In this document: positions 60,901 to 62,000 of the stretch, in pieces | Layout of the letters: each line of letters opens with the position of its first letter | Numbering within the stretch: position 1 is the stretch's first letter | DNA from: Apostichopus japonicus | Taxonomy: Eukaryota; Echinodermata; Holothuroidea; Aspidochirotida; Stichopodidae | NCBI RefSeq assembly: GCF_037975245.1 | Contig: NC_092561.1 | Span: 8,925,001 to 8,987,000 of the forward strand | Length of the DNA stretch: 62,000 nucleotides | Direction of reading: 5' to 3' | Program-made: the position numbers and the translations under genes | The notes under the pieces: generated by a model | Told to the model about the DNA's origin: nothing | What the model saw: the letters and a program-made list of their open reading frames with translations, nothing else | Database searches by the model: none

Positions 60901-62000
60901 ATATTCATGTAAAACGTCACAAGACGTGAAAAAAAGGAATATTTATAACCAAAGAACTAATCAAGGAACCATTTACTAACATTTTTATGCTATGTGCGTC
61001 ATCATTGCCAAGTAAGAATCGCAGCATGAAATCTTTACAGACATTATATTATACATTAACCGTAAAGTATAAGACACTTAATTAATCGTCATCTGCTTGG
61101 CATTATTCATTGTACGTTACCACGTGATCCCGTTAAAAGCGATATAAAAATAATCACATTATTATCACAGTTAGGCTGAGAGGGTGGGTATATGAGACAA
61201 AGTATATGCAAATTCCATGGAAAAAAGAAAGAATCCATTTCCTTCGCATGTATCCTTCACAAACAAGAACCTTTTCCTATGGAGATTGAATTGCGGCGAT
61301 GTGGGTAATTGGGTGAGAAAGATATCAATATTCATCAAGTGAATATTAATGAATAACTAAAACATTCCGTTTTCGGATACCAATAGTGTATGCATAAGGA
61401 AATTATTTTCCACCAAGCAATGTAAAAAAGGAATGTGGATATGGGGGGGAAACCGTTGTCGTCGGAAAGTACGAAAAGTAATTTGAAGTTGAAATATCCT
61501 ATTCTTAGTTCGTTGTGATTTGAGTTTTGAATTTGTTATGGAGGATTATTCTCCTGCTGACCCCAGTAATGAATATTCATGTTATATGACGTAATTATAA
61601 CGAAACTGCTTTATTTTTGGAGGGGGGGGGGGTGTTAAGTGGACTATATAGCTGAGGTAGCAAAACAAGACATGTTGCATGGTTATATTAATGTAGTTGG
61701 TACTGCATGTATTATTACCTAATCAAGTCTCTCTGATGCAGATGACATTGGTAATGTTTCCATGGTTACGCCGATTACTCGTAAATATGAATAACTAGCA
61801 GCACTGGGAGTGGTATCGCAGATCGCCAGATGGTATGGCATTAATTACAGCCAATAAATGACTAAACAAACACATACGTGATATTTATCGTAAAGGTGAT
61901 TGGTTATTTCAACCAGGACTCTCTTTTAGGGTAATATTACTGTGGTAGTACTCGCAGTTACACAGTACGTGTACTCGGGTCATTTGCTATTATGTCTTAA
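60901..62000 (+). other. 3' UTR and downstream flank of the PRR5-like gene
   Basis: No coding signal follows the stop codon. The only canonical AATAAA I noticed is at 61853-61858 (ccaataaatg), about 950 nt downstream, and is a plausible but unproven polyadenylation signal. A poly-G tract lies at 61622-61632. Confidence 0.4.
61853..61858 (+). terminator. Possible polyadenylation signal AATAAA
   Basis: The first canonical hexamer I noticed downstream of the PRR5-like stop codon, about 950 nt away. Variant signals closer in are possible. Confidence 0.3.

Overview
This is a piece of an animal nuclear genome, AT-rich, intron-bearing and full of repeats. Nothing in it is prokaryotic: no operons, tRNA clusters or CRISPR arrays. 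The mix of long (TA)n arrays, poly-G/poly-C runs, short hAT-like elements and the 8-mer TAGGCCTA suggests a marine invertebrate. An echinoderm, perhaps a sea cucumber, is my best guess, but this rests on general resemblance and is tentative.

One protein-coding gene is firmly supported. It lies on the + strand between 24208 and 60900 and encodes a PRR5/Protor-type subunit of TOR complex 2. I assembled it from eight coding exons with GT-AG introns. The phases of all seven junctions fit, giving an open frame of 1260 nt (419 residues plus stop). An HbrB/PRR5 domain covers about residues 107-283. It lies between a Ser/Ala-rich basic N-terminus and a proline-rich, basic, probably phosphorylated C-terminus. 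Intron 1 is about 21 kb and holds most of the repeats inside the gene. Transcription start and polyadenylation sites are not certain.

Region by region. 1-24 kb lies upstream of the first recognised exon and is almost all repeats: nested hAT-like MITEs with intact 8-bp target duplications (1-1165), two further hAT-like elements (5890-6159, 23510-23822), a related 789-bp element (13428-14216), a Tc1/mariner-like MITE (8732-9047), two tRNA-derived SINEs (10301-10470, 15519-15608), a 55-bp satellite with higher-order structure (11385-12180), two pairs of dispersed repeats, and many (TA)n and poly-G/C tracts. 24-45.5 kb is exon 1 and intron 1: more (TA)n, a 37-bp minisatellite (28357-28870), a ~135-bp triplication (38671-39075) and a 306-bp near-palindrome (40534-40839). 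45.5-60.9 kb holds exons 2-8 and a dead LINE fragment (46500-46930). 60.9-62 kb is 3' UTR or downstream flank.

The most noteworthy signals beyond the gene are: the nested MITE family, whose two readable copies share a conserved 48-nt core; the 306-bp foldback; twelve perfect TGACGTCA (CRE) palindromes, three of them within 141 bp of intron 7; and a sharp drop in poly-G/C tracts downstream of exon 1. No clearly novel multi-gene system is present.
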